A stretch of DNA of 64,000 bases from Neobacillus sp. FSL H8-0543. Its GTDB lineage: Bacteria > Bacillota > Bacilli > Bacillales > Cytobacillaceae. Both the position numbers and the translations under genes were made by a program. Location: contig NZ_CP151943.1 in the NCBI RefSeq assembly GCF_038592905.1, positions 5,231,871-5,295,870 on the forward strand. Reading direction: 5' to 3'. The notes under the pieces are model-generated. The model searched no databases, had not been told where the DNA came from, and saw nothing but the letters and a program-made list of their open reading frames with translations. This document shows, in pieces, positions 8,108-17,257 of this stretch (within the stretch, counting starts at the first letter, position 1; every line of letters begins with the position of its first letter).

Positions 8108-9414
8108 TTAAGAAACTTTAAGTTTTTGCGCTGAAGACTGAGTTTGTTTCTGTGGTTTAGCCACATTAAAAACAATATTTAAGAAAATTGCTGTTAGGCT
8201 ACCGGCAACTATTCCATTGCTGGAGAGGATTTTGATGCTTTCCGGCAGTTGGGCAAATAAATCCGGAACAGCCGTTACACCAAGTCCCATTCCTACTGAA
8301 CAAGCAATAATCAAAAGATTTTCTTGTGAAGCAAACTCCACCTTGCTAAGCATTTTGATTCCGTATGCGATGACCATTCCAAACATAGCAACCATCGCAC
8401 CGCCTAATACAGGTGTTGGAATCACAGTAGTAAGGGCACCCATTTTAGGGACAAACCCTAGGACTACTAACATAACTCCCATTGTATAAATAACATTTTT
8501 CCCCTTTACACCAGAAAGTTGAACAAGCCCGACATTTTGTGAGTAGGTGGTATATGGGAAGGCATTAAACAGACCGCCTAGAATAATCGCCAAACCTTCG
8601 GCACGATAACCCTTAGATAAATCCTTTTCAGTAAGTTTTTTTCCAGTGATATCACTAAGTGCAAAATAAACGCCAGTTGATTCAACAAGGCTAACAATTG
8701 CTACAAGTGTCATTGTAATAATCGGTGTCCATTCAAAGGTTGGCAGACCGAAATAAAATGGCTTTACCATATGAAACCATGATGCATCCCCAACAGCTGC
8801 AAAATTGACTTTTCCCATGAGAGAAGCAGCTATGGTACCAGCAGCTAGTCCTAATAAAATTGCAATCGAACGGATGAACCCTTTTGTAAAACGATAGAGC
8901 AAAATGATAAATAGTAAAGTTCCAAATGCTAGACTAATATTTGATAGACTGCCAAAATCAGGGCTGCCTTGACCTCCAGCAATATTGTTCATGGCAACGG
9001 GAATAAGTGTAATCCCGATAATGGTAACCACGGAGCCTGTGACAACTGGCGGGAAAAATTTAAGTAATTTGCCAAAGAATTGTGAAATAAGTACGACTAC
9101 TAAGCCAGAAATTAGAATCGATCCATAGATAGCGGATATCCCGAACTGTCCACCGATAGCGATCATCGGCCCAACAGCTGTAAAGGTACAGCCGAGGACG
9201 ATGGGTAAACCGATTCCGAAAAAGCGATTCTGCCAAACTTGTAATATCGTCGCAATACCACACATTAAAATATCAATCGAAACGAGGTAGGTTAATTGTT
9301 CACCAGTTAAATTTAACGCACCGCCAACAATAAGAGGGACGATTACCGCACCTGCATACATTGCTAATACATGCTGAATACCTAGAGAGGCGATTTTAAA
9401 TGGGTTCTGTTTCA

Positions 9415-9415
<1 letters not shown>
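8108..9415 (-). CDS. pbuX: Xanthine permease (NCS2 family)
   Basis: 435-residue membrane protein of the nucleobase:cation symporter 2 family, which imports xanthine. Marks include the GLQHVLAMYAGAVIVPL-like first helix (here GIQHVLAMYAGAVIVPLI), the helix 3 segment GCTFTAVGPMIAIG, and FNAFPYTTYSQNVGLVQLSGV around the substrate site of helix 10. Its ATG shares one base with the stop of xpt (TAATG), so the two are translated together. The pairing with xpt and the guanine riboswitch upstream make xanthine much the likeliest substrate. Confidence 0.94.
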
Positions 9416-10095
<680 letters not shown>

Positions 10096-10144
10096 ATAAA
10101 CCAAATAGAATGGACGCTAAAAGAAAAAGCGCCATTGCATTACC

Positions 10145-10215
10145 CACTCATAGTCAGATTGTTAACGGCAATCCGGTAGAAACTTGCAGGCCATAACCCT
10201 GCGATTATATGAGTG
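10145..10215 (-). promoter_or_regulatory. Guanine-class purine riboswitch aptamer
   Basis: On the minus strand the conserved core is present: P1 arms CACTCATA and TATGAGTG, the TATAATC and GTTTCTACC junction strands, and two hairpins with the kissing-loop sequences. The junction base that selects the ligand lies in GACTATG and is a cytosine, which specifies guanine, hypoxanthine or xanthine rather than adenine. Its position before xpt-pbuX matches the classical B. subtilis case. Confidence 0.96.
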
Positions 10216-10235
10216 AACCATATGAATTTATTCAC

Positions 10236-10264
10236 ATTATACTCGTGACAAAAACACAAATCAA
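10236..10264 (-). promoter_or_regulatory. SigA-type promoter of xpt-pbuX
   Basis: On the minus strand TTGATT and TATAAT are separated by 17 bases and lie about 20 bases upstream of the aptamer, exactly where the riboswitch transcript should begin. Confidence 0.75.
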
Positions 10265-10583
10265 CCTTAAATTATAAAAAGGACGAATGAAAGAGTATGA
10301 TTTTAAGTTTATGTTCGTCTTTTGGAAGCGGTTCCCGAACGGGTTATATTCAAAAAATTAGTGAGGATTTAATAAATAAAAAATATCCTTAATTCAAATT
10401 GGTTATTCAAAAAGGGGAGTCTAAAATTTTTTTTACAGAATGTCCGCTTGATATGAACATATTTAAAAAAGTGTGATAAAGTATAGTACAGAAAAGCTTT
10501 AATACTAGTAATTGTCCATGATTCAATTGTCCGCCTGTGACGGACAATTGTTTTTCTATAAGCGACAAAAAGGGGGAATTTAC
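10265..10583. other. Leader/intergenic region upstream of kbl
   Basis: Divergent control region between xpt and kbl. It contains the kbl leader hairpin at 10524-10556. The eight bases AATTGTCC occur twice, at 10511 and 10525. No coding signal. Confidence 0.5.
10524..10556 (+). terminator. Leader hairpin with T-run before kbl (attenuator-like)
   Basis: Perfect 10-bp stem CAATTGTCCG/CGGACAATTG, 7-base loop, followed at once by TTTTTCT and only about 28 bases before the GTG of kbl. It has the form of an intrinsic terminator inside the leader. An upstream duplicate of AATTGTCC could compete for the 3-prime arm. Confidence 0.6.
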
Positions 10584-11774
10584 GTGTCCAGCAATACTTT
10601 GGAACAATTCTTAAACGAAAACCTGGCCGATTTAAAAACTAAGGGTCTTTATAATGTCATCGATCCATTAGAAAGTGCAAATGGACCAGTGATCACAATA
10701 AATGGGAAGAAATTAGTTAATCTTTCATCAAATAATTATTTAGGATTAGCAACCGATGAACGGTTAAAACAGGCAGCAACAGACGCAATTAAGAAATTTG
10801 GAGTCGGTGCTGGTGCTGTACGGACCATTAATGGAACACTTAAATTACATGTGGAATTGGAAGAAAAATTAGCTGAATTCAAGCATACAGAAGCTGCTAT
10901 TGCCTATCAATCCGGTTTTAACTGTAATATGGCGGCTATTTCCGCTGTTATGGATAAGAATGATGCGATCCTATCCGATGAGTTGAACCATGCTTCTATT
11001 ATCGATGGCTGCCGCCTTTCTAAAGCAAAAATCATTCGTGTCAATCATTCAGATATGGCTGATTTACGTGCGAAAGCAAAAGAAGCAAAGGAATCAGGTC
11101 TATATAATAAAATCATGGTCATTACCGATGGGGTATTCTCAATGGATGGCGACATTGCTTTATTACCTGAAATCGTTAAGATTGCAGAGGAATTTGATCT
11201 TATTACATATGTAGATGATGCCCACGGCTCTGGCGTTTTAGGTGAGGGCGCAGGAACAGTAAAACATTTCGGTCTTTCTGATAAAATTGATTTTCAAATT
11301 GGTACCCTGTCTAAGGCAATTGGGGTCGTTGGAGGATATGTTGCAGGCAAAAGGAATTTAATTGATTGGTTAAAGGTACGTAGCCGTCCATTTTTGTTCT
11401 CTACATCACTAACACCTGCCGACGTCGCTGCAAGTATTAAATCGATTGAACTCTTAATGGAAAGCACAGAATTAAACAAAAAACTTTGGGAAAATGGCGA
11501 TTATCTAAAAAAAGGTTTGAAGGACTTAGGATTTAATATTGGAAACAGCGAAACACCTATTACGCCATGTATTATTGGTGACGAAAGTCTAACTCAACAA
11601 TTCAGCAAACGCCTTAATGATGAAGGAGTATACGCAAAGGCGATTGTCTTCCCAACTGTTCCACAGGGTACCGGACGTGTCCGCAATATGCCAACCGCTG
11701 CCCATACAAAAGTAATGCTTGATCAGGCAATTGCTATATACGAGAAAGTAGGCAAGGAAATGGGAATTATTTAA
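10584..11774 (+). CDS. kbl: Glycine C-acetyltransferase (2-amino-3-ketobutyrate CoA ligase)
   Basis: 396-residue PLP enzyme that splits 2-amino-3-oxobutanoate with CoA to glycine and acetyl-CoA, the second step of threonine breakdown. Seen: the alpha-oxoamine synthase motifs [31 protein letters not shown] and [16 protein letters not shown], and the PLP lysine in [16 protein letters not shown] at about residue 242. The GTG at 10584 is chosen because AGGGGG lies just upstream; more distal starts would begin within the leader hairpin. Length is that of the family. It is followed after 43 bases by the dehydrogenase of the same pathway. Confidence 0.93.
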   Translation: MSSNTLEQFLNENLADLKTKGLYNVIDPLESANGPVITINGKKLVNLSSNNYLGLATDERLKQAATDAIKKFGVGAGAVRTINGTLKLHVELEEKLAEFKHTEAAIAYQSGFNCNMAAISAVMDKNDAILSDELNHASIIDGCRLSKAKIIRVNHSDMADLRAKAKEAKESGLYNKIMVITDGVFSMDGDIALLPEIVKIAEEFDLITYVDDAHGSGVLGEGAGTVKHFGLSDKIDFQIGTLSKAIGVVGGYVAGKRNLIDWLKVRSRPFLFSTSLTPADVAASIKSIELLMESTELNKKLWENGDYLKKGLKDLGFNIGNSETPITPCIIGDESLTQQFSKRLNDEGVYAKAIVFPTVPQGTGRVRNMPTAAHTKVMLDQAIAIYEKVGKEMGII

Positions 11775-11817
11775 TTCTTAGATTCACGCTAGACATAAGC
11801 GAAGAGGACGGAGAAGC

Positions 11818-12765
11818 ATGAAGAAGATTTTAATTACAGGTGCATTAGGTCAAATTGGATCCGAACTAACGATGAAGTTAAGGGAGATCTATGGTTCCAA
11901 TAATGTCATCGCCACAGATATAAAAAGGAACGATAGCGAGGCTGCACAAAATGGGCCGTTTGAAATCGTTGATGTGACTGATTTGAACCGAATGGGCGAG
12001 GTTGCAAAAAAATATAATGTCGATACGGTGATGCATTTGGCGGCACTCTTATCTGCCACAGCAGAAGCAAAACCTGTTTTTGCCTGGAATTTAAATATGG
12101 GTGGCTTGATGAATGCACTCGAAACGGCAAGAGAACTCAATGCACAATTTTTCACACCAAGTTCTATTGGTGCTTTTGGTCCATTGACACCCAAAGACAG
12201 TACTCCACAGGATACCATCATGCGCCCGACAACTATGTATGGTGTAAATAAAGTAGCTGGAGAACTCCTTGCTGATTATTATTTCCATAAATTTGGAGTG
12301 GATACTCGCGGTTTGCGTTTCCCTGGCTTAGTTTCTTACGTTGCACTACCAGGCGGAGGGACAACAGACTATGCGGTTGAAATTTATTATGAAGCGATTA
12401 AAAACAAGAAATATATTTCATATATTGATAAAGGCACATATATGGACATGATGTATATGCCTGACGCTTTAACAGCAATCATTGATTTAATGGAGTCGGA
12501 TCCAGCTAATCTTGTTCACCGTAACTCCTTCAATGTTACTGCGATGAGTTTTGCCCCTGAAGAAATTGCTCGAGAGATTTCTCTGCATGTTCCTGGCTTT
12601 GAGATAACCTATGCAGTTGATCCTGCTCGTCAAAAAATTGCAGACAGCTGGCCAAACTCGATTGATCCCACCGCCGCAAGGGAAGAATGGGGCTTTAAAT
12701 CAGAATATGATTTAGCCAAAATGACTAAAGATATGATTGAAAAGTTAACAAAAAAAATCTTATAA
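11818..12765 (+). CDS. tdh: L-threonine 3-dehydrogenase, short-chain (SDR) type
   Basis: 315-residue NAD-dependent dehydrogenase of the extended SDR (epimerase-like) fold. The dinucleotide motif is GALGQIG at residues 8-14, and the catalytic pair is YGVNK at about residues 140-144. This is not the zinc MDR-type Tdh of B. subtilis or E. coli. It matches the SDR-type threonine dehydrogenase known from psychrophiles and archaea, including the GLRFPGLVSY and PGGGTTDYAVE segments. Being downstream of kbl strongly supports threonine as substrate: together they turn threonine into glycine and acetyl-CoA. A terminator follows directly. Confidence 0.88.
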   Translation: MKKILITGALGQIGSELTMKLREIYGSNNVIATDIKRNDSEAAQNGPFEIVDVTDLNRMGEVAKKYNVDTVMHLAALLSATAEAKPVFAWNLNMGGLMNALETARELNAQFFTPSSIGAFGPLTPKDSTPQDTIMRPTTMYGVNKVAGELLADYYFHKFGVDTRGLRFPGLVSYVALPGGGTTDYAVEIYYEAIKNKKYISYIDKGTYMDMMYMPDALTAIIDLMESDPANLVHRNSFNVTAMSFAPEEIAREISLHVPGFEITYAVDPARQKIADSWPNSIDPTAAREEWGFKSEYDLAKMTKDMIEKLTKKIL

Positions 12766-12770
12766 ATGCG

Positions 12771-12799
12771 TCCCGGGCTTAATAGGCTCGGGATTTTTT
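12771..12799 (+). terminator. Terminator of kbl-tdh
   Basis: Stem CCCGGGC/GGCTCGGG (one G-U pair) with a 6-base loop and a run of six T. Confidence 0.85.
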
Positions 12800-12842
12800 G
12801 ATTATGTCTATATGCGTTGTAACTGAAAACTATCTTACAAAA

Positions 12843-13005
12843 CTATAGGTTCCTCTCAAACAAAATCCCCACTCGTTCTACCATAACTTTTGGAGTGTAG
12901 GGTTTTCCATTCTTAAACCACCATTCCATTATTCCTGCGATAGCTGCTCCAAAAGGAGATTGGCTTTTTGAGTGATTAAATCTAAAGAACCGTAATATAA
13001 CTTTT
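12843..13005 (-). pseudogene. C-terminal relic of a TetR-family regulator
   Basis: A minus-strand frame of about 50 codons ends in FGAAIAGIMEWWFKNGKPYTP followed by a short helix and stop. This is the typical last-helix region of TetR regulators (small-residue helix, W-x-x-NG, TP, then the final helix). No helix-turn-helix part is present and a TGA lies just before the fragment. It is the 3-prime remnant of a lost gene, and occupies most of the space between tdh and the germination operon. Confidence 0.55.
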
Positions 13006-13067
13006 ATTCATATTTTACCCAGTTGCGGTAACAATAATCGTAATTCAAAAATGATGGTGATTGTTCA

Positions 13068-14561
13068 ATGAAAAGATGGTTAATAAAGAAGAGCATCCAT
13101 GAAGATATAAAAAAAACAGAATGGGCACAAATATTAGCAAAATCCAATGACTTTAAAAAAGCCTTTTATTACAATCAAAAAACAAATGTGCGATTTTGCA
13201 TTTCATTTTTTAATACCTTAGTTGATGAGAAAGTCGTCCAGCAAGGTATCCTTCCTTCTTTATTGGAGGGTGATTTTCATTCGGTTGATGATATTAAGAA
13301 AATCGTTCCACTTGAAGATGTTCAAATCAGTGATAACCCTTCTAAAATTGAAGAAAATCTATGTAACGGCTATGTGCTACTGACCATTGAAACAGAGGAA
13401 AGGCAGTTTGGTTTGATCGGTGCTAAAAAGGAAATAGTCCGTAATCTTTCACCGCCCGAAGTAGAGATTTCTGTTATTGGCCCAAAAGAAGCCTTTGTTG
13501 AATCCATTTCGACAAATTTAAACTTAATTAGAAGACGATTGCCTATAAAAGAATTAATAGTGGAAGAATATACAATTGGGAGTCTATCTAAAACAAAGAT
13601 TGCTGTCTTACATATTGAAGGGATTACAAATCAAGAGAATGTGAATACTGTCAGGCAACGATTGAAAGATGTTGAATTTGATGCAATTACTGACAGTTCA
13701 TATATTGTGCAGTTCCTATCGGATAATTCGAATTCACCATTTCCTCAGTTACTAGATACAGAAAGGCCAGACCGAGTTGCGGCGATTTTGGCTGAGGGAA
13801 AGATAGCCATTTGTGTAGACGGTTCACCGCATGTTTTGATTACGCCGACTACTTTTGTTAACTTTTTCAGTGCCTTCGAAGACTATTATTTAAATTGGAT
13901 CATTGCTTCATTTTTTAGATTACTTAGGATGTTTTCCGTCTTCTTTTCCATCTTGGTTACCCCACTTTATGTAGCCGTTCTAACTTATCATTATGAAATT
14001 ATTCCACATGATTTGTTAGGGACTTTAATTTCATCAAGGAGGATTGTTCCCTTTCCGCCAGTGCTGGAGGCTGTGTTTTTAGAAATGACGATTGAATTGT
14101 TAAGAGAGGCTGGGGCGAGGTTGCCGACAAAGGTAGGACAGACAATTGGTATCGTTGGAGGGATCGTCATTGGAACTGCATCGGTTGAAGCAGGACTTAC
14201 AAGTAATGTTCTTCTCATTCTCATCGCACTCGCTGCACTTTCTTCCTTTACAACGCCAATATATAAGATGAGCAATACCATCCGTGTACTACGCTTCCCT
14301 TTTTTATTTTTTGCTCACCTTTGGGGATTGATCGGCATTTTATTCTGTTTTTGTATTTTATTGACCCACTTAATCCGCCTTACCTCCCTAGGCAGGCCGT
14401 TTTTGGATCCTTTTTATCCACCAAGGCTGGTAGACCTACAGGATTCTCTGATTAGATTTCCTTTTAGGGATCAGGGCATGAGACCAGAGTTTTTAAGAAC
14501 AGAAAATCCTATCCGCTATAGTATGAATAAGGCAAGTATTAAAAAGGATATTGAGGAATGA
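13068..14561 (+). CDS. gerKA: Spore germinant receptor subunit A (GerA/GerKA family)
   Basis: 497-residue inner spore membrane protein of the GerA family, the A subunit of a nutrient germinant receptor. The N-terminal soluble domain runs to about residue 270, followed by hydrophobic segments in the last 200 residues. Seen: ERPDRVAAILAEGKIAICVDGSP around 225, TPTTFVNFFSAFEDYY, and SSRRIVPFPPVLEAVFLEMTIELLREAGARLP near 325, all strongly conserved in GerA proteins. First gene of a three-gene A-B-C operon. Which germinant is sensed cannot be told. Forespore (SigG) expression is expected from the family. Confidence 0.93.
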   Translation: MKRWLIKKSIHEDIKKTEWAQILAKSNDFKKAFYYNQKTNVRFCISFFNTLVDEKVVQQGILPSLLEGDFHSVDDIKKIVPLEDVQISDNPSKIEENLCNGYVLLTIETEERQFGLIGAKKEIVRNLSPPEVEISVIGPKEAFVESISTNLNLIRRRLPIKELIVEEYTIGSLSKTKIAVLHIEGITNQENVNTVRQRLKDVEFDAITDSSYIVQFLSDNSNSPFPQLLDTERPDRVAAILAEGKIAICVDGSPHVLITPTTFVNFFSAFEDYYLNWIIASFFRLLRMFSVFFSILVTPLYVAVLTYHYEIIPHDLLGTLISSRRIVPFPPVLEAVFLEMTIELLREAGARLPTKVGQTIGIVGGIVIGTASVEAGLTSNVLLILIALAALSSFTTPIYKMSNTIRVLRFPFLFFAHLWGLIGILFCFCILLTHLIRLTSLGRPFLDPFYPPRLVDLQDSLIRFPFRDQGMRPEFLRTENPIRYSMNKASIKKDIEE

Positions 14562-14597
14562 CTGCAAGATATGGAATAAATAGGGAGGTGAATCAAT

Positions 14598-15689
14598 ATT
14601 CAAGAGCAAACTATTCCTGACAGGCTGAAAATCTCCCCCTTCTTAATTTATTATTCGATTATGTCCATGCAAATCGGACTAGGCGCTTTTAATTTTCAGC
14701 GTAGAATCGCAAAAGCAACTGGCTATGACGCTTGGATTTCTATATTATTCGCAGGGATATGCCTTCATATTATTCTCTGGATGATTTATAAAATTGCAGA
14801 AACTGTCAACGGAGATATCGTTTCAGCACATACGTATGTAGCGGGGAATTTTCTTGGGAAGCTATTAAGTATTCCTTTTATTGGATATTTTCTCATGCAT
14901 TCTTTGGCTACTCTTCGTTCATTCATTGAAATTATCCAGGTTTGGATGTTTCCTGAATTAAGCATTTTCTGGTTCACCTTCAGCTTTATGCTGCTCTGTA
15001 TGTATGTTGTATTTGGCGGACTCCGAGCAGTCGTTGGAATGGCTTTTTTCAGTATCGTCTTGCCTGGATACTTAGTGTTTACTTTTGGTTTTAATTTACC
15101 CTATACTAACTTTGAAAATTTATTGCCTATTTGGGATCATTCCGTAATAGACTTGTTAAAAGGTTCCTTTCAAATGACGCTTTCTTTTATAGGCTTTGAA
15201 ATTGTGCTGTTTCTTTACCCCTTTATTAAGGATCCGCAAAGGTCCAAAAAATGGGCCCATTTTGCGATATTAACGACCACGCTCCTATTTACAGTTTTTG
15301 CGATCGTAACTTTTGCTTACTTTTCGGAAGAACAACTACAAAAAGCACTATGGCCAACGTTGTCGATGTGGAAGATTCTGAAACTCTCTTTTGTAGATCG
15401 CTTTGAATTCATTGGAATTGCAAACTGGAATTTAATTATTCTTCCCAATGTTTGTCTCTCCATCTGGATCGGCTCTAGGCTAGTGAATAGGATTTTTAAT
15501 ATCAGGCAGAAAAAGGGTGTTTATTTGTTTATTATTCCCCATTTGGCAGCCATTAATTTTATTCATACACGGGAAGGAATTGACTTGTTAAATCAGAGTG
15601 TGGCGAAAATAGGATTTGTTTTTACGATGCTGTACATTCCTTTATTATTCATTGCTGTCCAGATTGCTAAGAAGGTGAAGACAAAATGA
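14598..15689 (+). CDS. gerKB: Spore germinant receptor subunit B (GerB/GerKB family), ATT start
   Basis: 363-residue polytopic membrane protein of the GerKB/spore permease family within the amino acid-polyamine transporter superfamily. It provides the membrane core of the receptor. Family similarity clearly begins before the first ATG (14661): the in-frame segment ISPFLIYYSIMSMQIGLGAF is the usual first helix. The only well-placed start is ATT at 14598, nine bases after a GGAGG site; no ATG, GTG or TTG exists between the upstream stop and 14661. ATT starts are rare. A sequencing error of ATG to ATT is an alternative. Its stop overlaps the start of the C-subunit gene. Confidence 0.85.
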   Translation: MQEQTIPDRLKISPFLIYYSIMSMQIGLGAFNFQRRIAKATGYDAWISILFAGICLHIILWMIYKIAETVNGDIVSAHTYVAGNFLGKLLSIPFIGYFLMHSLATLRSFIEIIQVWMFPELSIFWFTFSFMLLCMYVVFGGLRAVVGMAFFSIVLPGYLVFTFGFNLPYTNFENLLPIWDHSVIDLLKGSFQMTLSFIGFEIVLFLYPFIKDPQRSKKWAHFAILTTTLLFTVFAIVTFAYFSEEQLQKALWPTLSMWKILKLSFVDRFEFIGIANWNLIILPNVCLSIWIGSRLVNRIFNIRQKKGVYLFIIPHLAAINFIHTREGIDLLNQSVAKIGFVFTMLYIPLLFIAVQIAKKVKTK

Positions 15690-16753
15690 AAAGACTTTTT
15701 TTGGTTTTAGCCTTATTATTACAACTATCAGGATGTGTTGAAAAAAAAGTCATTGATGATATTAATATCGTCATTGGTATCGGATTCGACCATTCACGAG
15801 ATAAACAAATTCTGGGCACTTTTCTAACACAAACTTACAACGCTGATAAAAGTATCGGTAATCAAACGTTTTCATCTAAAGCCATTTTGAGAAGAGATCT
15901 CTTAATAAAAGCGAATAGACAATCCTCTCAACCACTTGTTACCGGCGGTTTGGGGGTGACAGTAGTCGGGGAGGAGCTCGGAAAGCGAGGAATGAAAGAT
16001 ATACTAGATGTATATCAAAGAGATGTGGCCATAGGGGCCAGAAACTTTTTTGCAATTTCGGAAGGAAAAGCTCAAAATATTTTACAAGGAAAATATGGAA
16101 CAGAGGGAAGCGGAAATTATTTATACACTCTTCTGGATACCCATATTAAAACTAAAGATTTACCTAAAACGAATCTCCATTTGTTATTACGTGATTATTA
16201 TCAAACAGGAAAGGATATTTACCTTCCTCGGCTAAAACAAATAAGTAATGACCAGGTCGAAATAAGTGGGATTAGTCTGTTTAATGAAGATAAAGTAGTA
16301 GGTATTATTCCTTCAGAAAAAATGTTTTTTTTCAGGCTGTTGGTAGACAAGTACAGTAATGGCAATTTTTCAGTCCCAAAGGAAAAGGACGGTAAGGCAT
16401 CCATTAAAAGCATCCATTCCAAACATAAATTTAAAATTTCAAAAAAGAATCCTTCTGAAGTTACTATTCACATTAGAATTAAGGGAACAATCCAAGAATA
16501 TACAGGAAAGGAGATGCAAGAAAAAAAAGAAATAGAGAAGATTCGGAAAGAGTTGGAAAAGGAAGTCGAAAAGGAATGCTTACAGCTAGTAAAGCACTTT
16601 CAGGAACAGGAAATCGATCCGATTGGATTAGGACAATTTTATAAAAGTAGGAATCGGGGTTTTGACTTCAAAAAATGGGAAGATGATTACAAAAATCTGA
16701 ATGTTAAAATAGTCTGCAATGTCATAATTGAGGGTACTAGCATTATTAGTTAA
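15686..16753 (+). CDS. gerKC: Spore germinant receptor subunit C (GerC/GerKC lipoprotein)
   Basis: 355-residue lipoprotein subunit of the germinant receptor. The signal ends in the lipobox LSGC at residues 14-17, so the mature protein is anchored by a lipid at the outer face of the inner spore membrane. The first 190 residues contain the family signature segments IVIGIGFDHS, TGGLGVTVVGEELGKRG and the DVYQRDVAIGARNFFA helix. The start overlaps the B-subunit stop by four bases. Last gene of the operon; no clear terminator follows directly. Confidence 0.92.
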   Translation: MKRLFLVLALLLQLSGCVEKKVIDDINIVIGIGFDHSRDKQILGTFLTQTYNADKSIGNQTFSSKAILRRDLLIKANRQSSQPLVTGGLGVTVVGEELGKRGMKDILDVYQRDVAIGARNFFAISEGKAQNILQGKYGTEGSGNYLYTLLDTHIKTKDLPKTNLHLLLRDYYQTGKDIYLPRLKQISNDQVEISGISLFNEDKVVGIIPSEKMFFFRLLVDKYSNGNFSVPKEKDGKASIKSIHSKHKFKISKKNPSEVTIHIRIKGTIQEYTGKEMQEKKEIEKIRKELEKEVEKECLQLVKHFQEQEIDPIGLGQFYKSRNRGFDFKKWEDDYKNLNVKIVCNVIIEGTSIIS

Positions 16754-17031
16754 GGTAAATCAATGGGCATACAAGGATTCTGACAAAAGAGGAGTTGCAT
16801 TCGATGATGCGAAGAAGTTATTGAGACGAATACGTTAGTTACATGTCGTCAATGTAAAAGCTTATGAAATAAAGACCTTTTACTCCCAAATATTGATAAC
16901 CGCATTTTGATGATGCTACCTCTATTAGTGAAAATACCGGATAAAATGCTCCATTTTAGCAAACGATACTATTGATATTCACAAGTGAATATCAAGTCCG
17001 TTTCAACCTATCCTAACCAAGAGGTGATTCG
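16754..17031. other. Intergenic region after the ger operon
   Basis: No convincing gene. The only structured element is the palindrome at 16972-16995, some 37 bases before the YpzG-like start. A short purine-rich site then serves that gene. Confidence 0.4.
16972..16995. repeat. Perfect palindrome, 11-bp arms
   Basis: TTGATATTCAC and its exact reverse complement separated by AA. It lies just upstream of the small YpzG-like gene. The form suits an operator for a dimeric regulator; no T-run makes it a terminator. Confidence 0.6.
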
Positions 17032-17187
17032 ATGAGTTACAGAGAGCGTTTAGATCAGCACTCAGGACTTTTCCACCAGGCACATACTAGGCGGAAGCAT
17101 TTGAATTCTCAGGTGAATGGTGAAACACAGGTTACCCATAATACCATCTTAGCAAGAGGCAATGCCAAAGCTCATAGGATGTCTTGA
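17032..17187 (+). CDS. YpzG-like small protein
   Basis: 51-residue basic, histidine- and glutamine-rich protein. Residues 22-35 (RKHLNSQVNGETQV) match my memory of the YpzG-like family of sporulating bacilli, where a KH-x-x-x-QVNG-x-TQ core is typical. An AAGAGGTG ribosome site precedes the ATG by seven bases. Function is unknown; small proteins of this type are often made late in sporulation. It stands between a palindrome and a bidirectional terminator. Confidence 0.65.
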   Translation: MSYRERLDQHSGLFHQAHTRRKHLNSQVNGETQVTHNTILARGNAKAHRMS

Positions 17188-17202
17188 TAACGGGCAAGAA
17201 AT

Positions 17203-17232
17203 GAAAAAAGACGCAAATTTGCGTCTTTTTTC
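17203..17232. terminator. Bidirectional terminator
   Basis: Perfect palindromic stem GAAAAAAGACGCAAA/TTTGCGTCTTTTTTC between the YpzG-like gene and the end of selD. Confidence 0.9.
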
Positions 17233-17257
17233 ATGTAACCGTTGCTAAGCAATCATG

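Noticed and set aside
10297..10325. GACGAA/TTCGTC pair downstream of the xpt promoter as a hairpin
   Set aside because: Arms are only six bases with a loop over 20 bases; likely chance.
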